Source: Aliterella sp. RAGGC_92
Lineage (GTDB): Bacteria; Cyanobacteriota; Cyanobacteriia; Cyanobacteriales; Chroococcidiopsidaceae
Length of the DNA: 14,981 bases
NCBI GenBank assembly: GCA_030826005.1
Contig: JAPJOW010000102.1
Span: forward strand, 1-14,981
Reading direction: 5' to 3'
Part shown: piece by piece, positions 13,931 to 14,981 of the stretch
Position numbering within the stretch: the stretch's first letter is position 1
How the letters are laid out: the number at the start of each line of letters is the position of its first letter
Translations under genes and position numbers: made by a program
The notes under the pieces: generated by a model
Seen by the model: the letters and a program-made list of their open reading frames with translations, nothing else
What the model was told of the DNA's origin: nothing
Database searches by the model: none

Positions 13931-13985
13931 ACCCTGCCTTAAAGCCAGTTACCAATGAGGATAAAAGGGGCCCAAAAGGCAGGGT
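13931..13985. repeat. 10-bp inverted repeat across the convergent gene ends
   Basis: ACCCTGCCTT (13931-13940) and AAGGCAGGGT (13976-13985) are perfect inverted copies separated by 35 nt. The left arm overlaps the CHAT stop codon; the right arm lies in its last codons. It could act as a shared terminator for the convergent genes, but no U-run follows on either strand. Confidence 0.45.
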
Positions 13986-14981
13986 GAACGTTCTCGTTGC
14001 TCTCAACGATCGCCTTTTGCGCTTGTGAGAGGGCTTCGGCTTTGCTCATGGGCGATTGCCCAAAGGAGGCAGCGCTGCGCGATCGCAAGTTGTCGTAAAA
14101 CTTAGTGACTAATTCTTGGGTGAAAGCATCATCAATGTACCATAGAGAAGCTAGAGCGCTTCTGATACCTGCTTGTACGGTAATGCCCGCTATACCCAAG
14201 GTAGTGCGATCGTCTCCTATACCCGTTTGACAAGCTGTAAGGGCGAGTAATTCTACAGGTTCAGAACCGTTGCTAAAGCGGCGGATGTCACTTTCAAGTT
14301 GAGTAATAGTAATCTTCTTATTATTACCCGTAACTAAAAAGCTATCTTCTGAAAGAGTACCAAATCGCCCGTGAGTAGCAATGTGAATAATTGGGTAAAC
14401 TGCTTGTTTAAGTTCTTGCTCTAAGCTTTGAGGCGTAAATTGTGAGTTCAAGAGTTTTTTGCTACCAGGAGATAGCTTAACAACACGATCGAGTTCCTCA
14501 CTGACATTTTCTAAAGAGTTAAATGTTTCTCCATCAACGGTAGCTACTTCGGTTAATCCCAACGCTAATGTCCGTAGGTTTTGAGAATTAAAGGGTTTGG
14601 GAGATGTTAAACGCAGACCAGGAGTTGTAGCAATAGCGTATTTCTGTACTAGAAATTTTTGACCGTCATGAAGTGCCGCCATCGGGATGCTGCGTAAAAG
14701 TCCATCTTGGATAAAAACAATCGTCTTGATTTTTGCTGAGTCTAAATCGGCAGCAAAAGGGCGAATGATCGAGTTATATAGATGCTGGGCTGGTTTCAAA
14801 TAAGCCTTAGTAGGGTCATAAGACTTTTGGATCTCTAGATAAAATGTTTTAATTTCCTCGGTAAGGTTTTTACTATCATTTATCCAGACTAGCTTCTTCA
14901 ATCTTGCGGCATTTGGCTTAAGCTTCTTTTCAAAATTAGGCAAACTCACCACAATTGCCGTTCGGTTCTCTAGGATAATCG
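13939..14981 (-). CDS. CHAT domain (caspase-like) protein, N-terminus beyond the window
   Basis: The frame is open to the right edge, and ILENRTAIVVSLP reads through the possible GTG start at 14952 in typical CHAT fashion, so the window holds only the C-terminal 347 codons or so. The CHAT peptidase domain is nearly whole: KTIVFIQDGLLRSIPMAALHDG, the catalytic His in PIIHIATHGRFG (codon at 14371-14373), the catalytic Cys in LLALTACQTGIGDD (codon at 14230-14232), then GIAGITVQAGIRSALASLWYIDD and the terminal HPAFWAPFILIGNWL. Both dyad residues are present, so the protease should be active. Such proteins in cyanobacteria usually carry TPR repeats upstream of CHAT. The gene is convergent with the DUF928 gene, 16 bp apart. 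Targets are unknown. Confidence 0.93.
   Translation of the reverse strand, partial: IILENRTAIVVSLPNFEKKLKPNAARLKKLVWINDSKNLTEEIKTFYLEIQKSYDPTKAYLKPAQHLYNSIIRPFAADLDSAKIKTIVFIQDGLLRSIPMAALHDGQKFLVQKYAIATTPGLRLTSPKPFNSQNLRTLALGLTEVATVDGETFNSLENVSEELDRVVKLSPGSKKLLNSQFTPQSLEQELKQAVYPIIHIATHGRFGTLSEDSFLVTGNNKKITITQLESDIRRFSNGSEPVELLALTACQTGIGDDRTTLGIAGITVQAGIRSALASLWYIDDAFTQELVTKFYDNLRSRSAASFGQSPMSKAEALSQAQKAIVESNENVHPAFWAPFILIGNWL

Overview
The window looks like a chromosomal segment of a cyanobacterium. The octamer GCGATCGC (HIP1) occurs more than twenty times, about two orders of magnitude above chance. The gene content is also typical of the phylum: a NB-ARC STAND protein with the cyanobacterial N-terminal helical domain, a DUF4278 stub, and CHASE2, DUF928 and CHAT proteins close together. 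I cannot name the genus. I found no tRNA, rRNA, transposase or phage gene.

Layout. 1-2627: a housekeeping block with a HIT (HinT-type) protein on the minus strand, a divergent ComM/YifB AAA+ ATPase, and a small exported protein. 2628-8767: a loosely packed accessory region. It holds two unrecognised small proteins, a NB-ARC protein that stops where a WD40 propeller would normally begin, a 20-codon DUF4278 stub, a lipase-like protein whose nucleophile serine is replaced by alanine, a broken gene, and a one-spacer CRISPR array with no cas genes. Four gaps of more than 300 bases lie here. They contain a duplicated promoter-like element, a strong 15-bp RNA hairpin and short ORFs with good ribosome binding sites. 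8768-10078: an MFS transporter of the anion:cation symporter type. 10196-14981: a signalling block with a response regulator, a CHASE2 sensor histidine kinase, an exported DUF928 protein and, convergent with it, a CHAT (caspase-like) protease cut by the right edge.

How the genes may work together. The response regulator and the kinase are 22 bp apart and probably form one two-component system. CHASE2, DUF928 and CHAT genes often cluster in cyanobacteria, so this end is probably one envelope-sensing and protease module (inference). The most notable observations are: (1) a 49-nt element, 38/49 identical and ungapped, upstream of two different small genes 3.5 kb apart; (2) an orphan 36-35-36 CRISPR unit; (3) the GHALGG pseudo-lipase; (4) the propeller-less NB-ARC protein; (5) a hairpin at 4202-4237 whose G-U pairs indicate plus-strand transcription.
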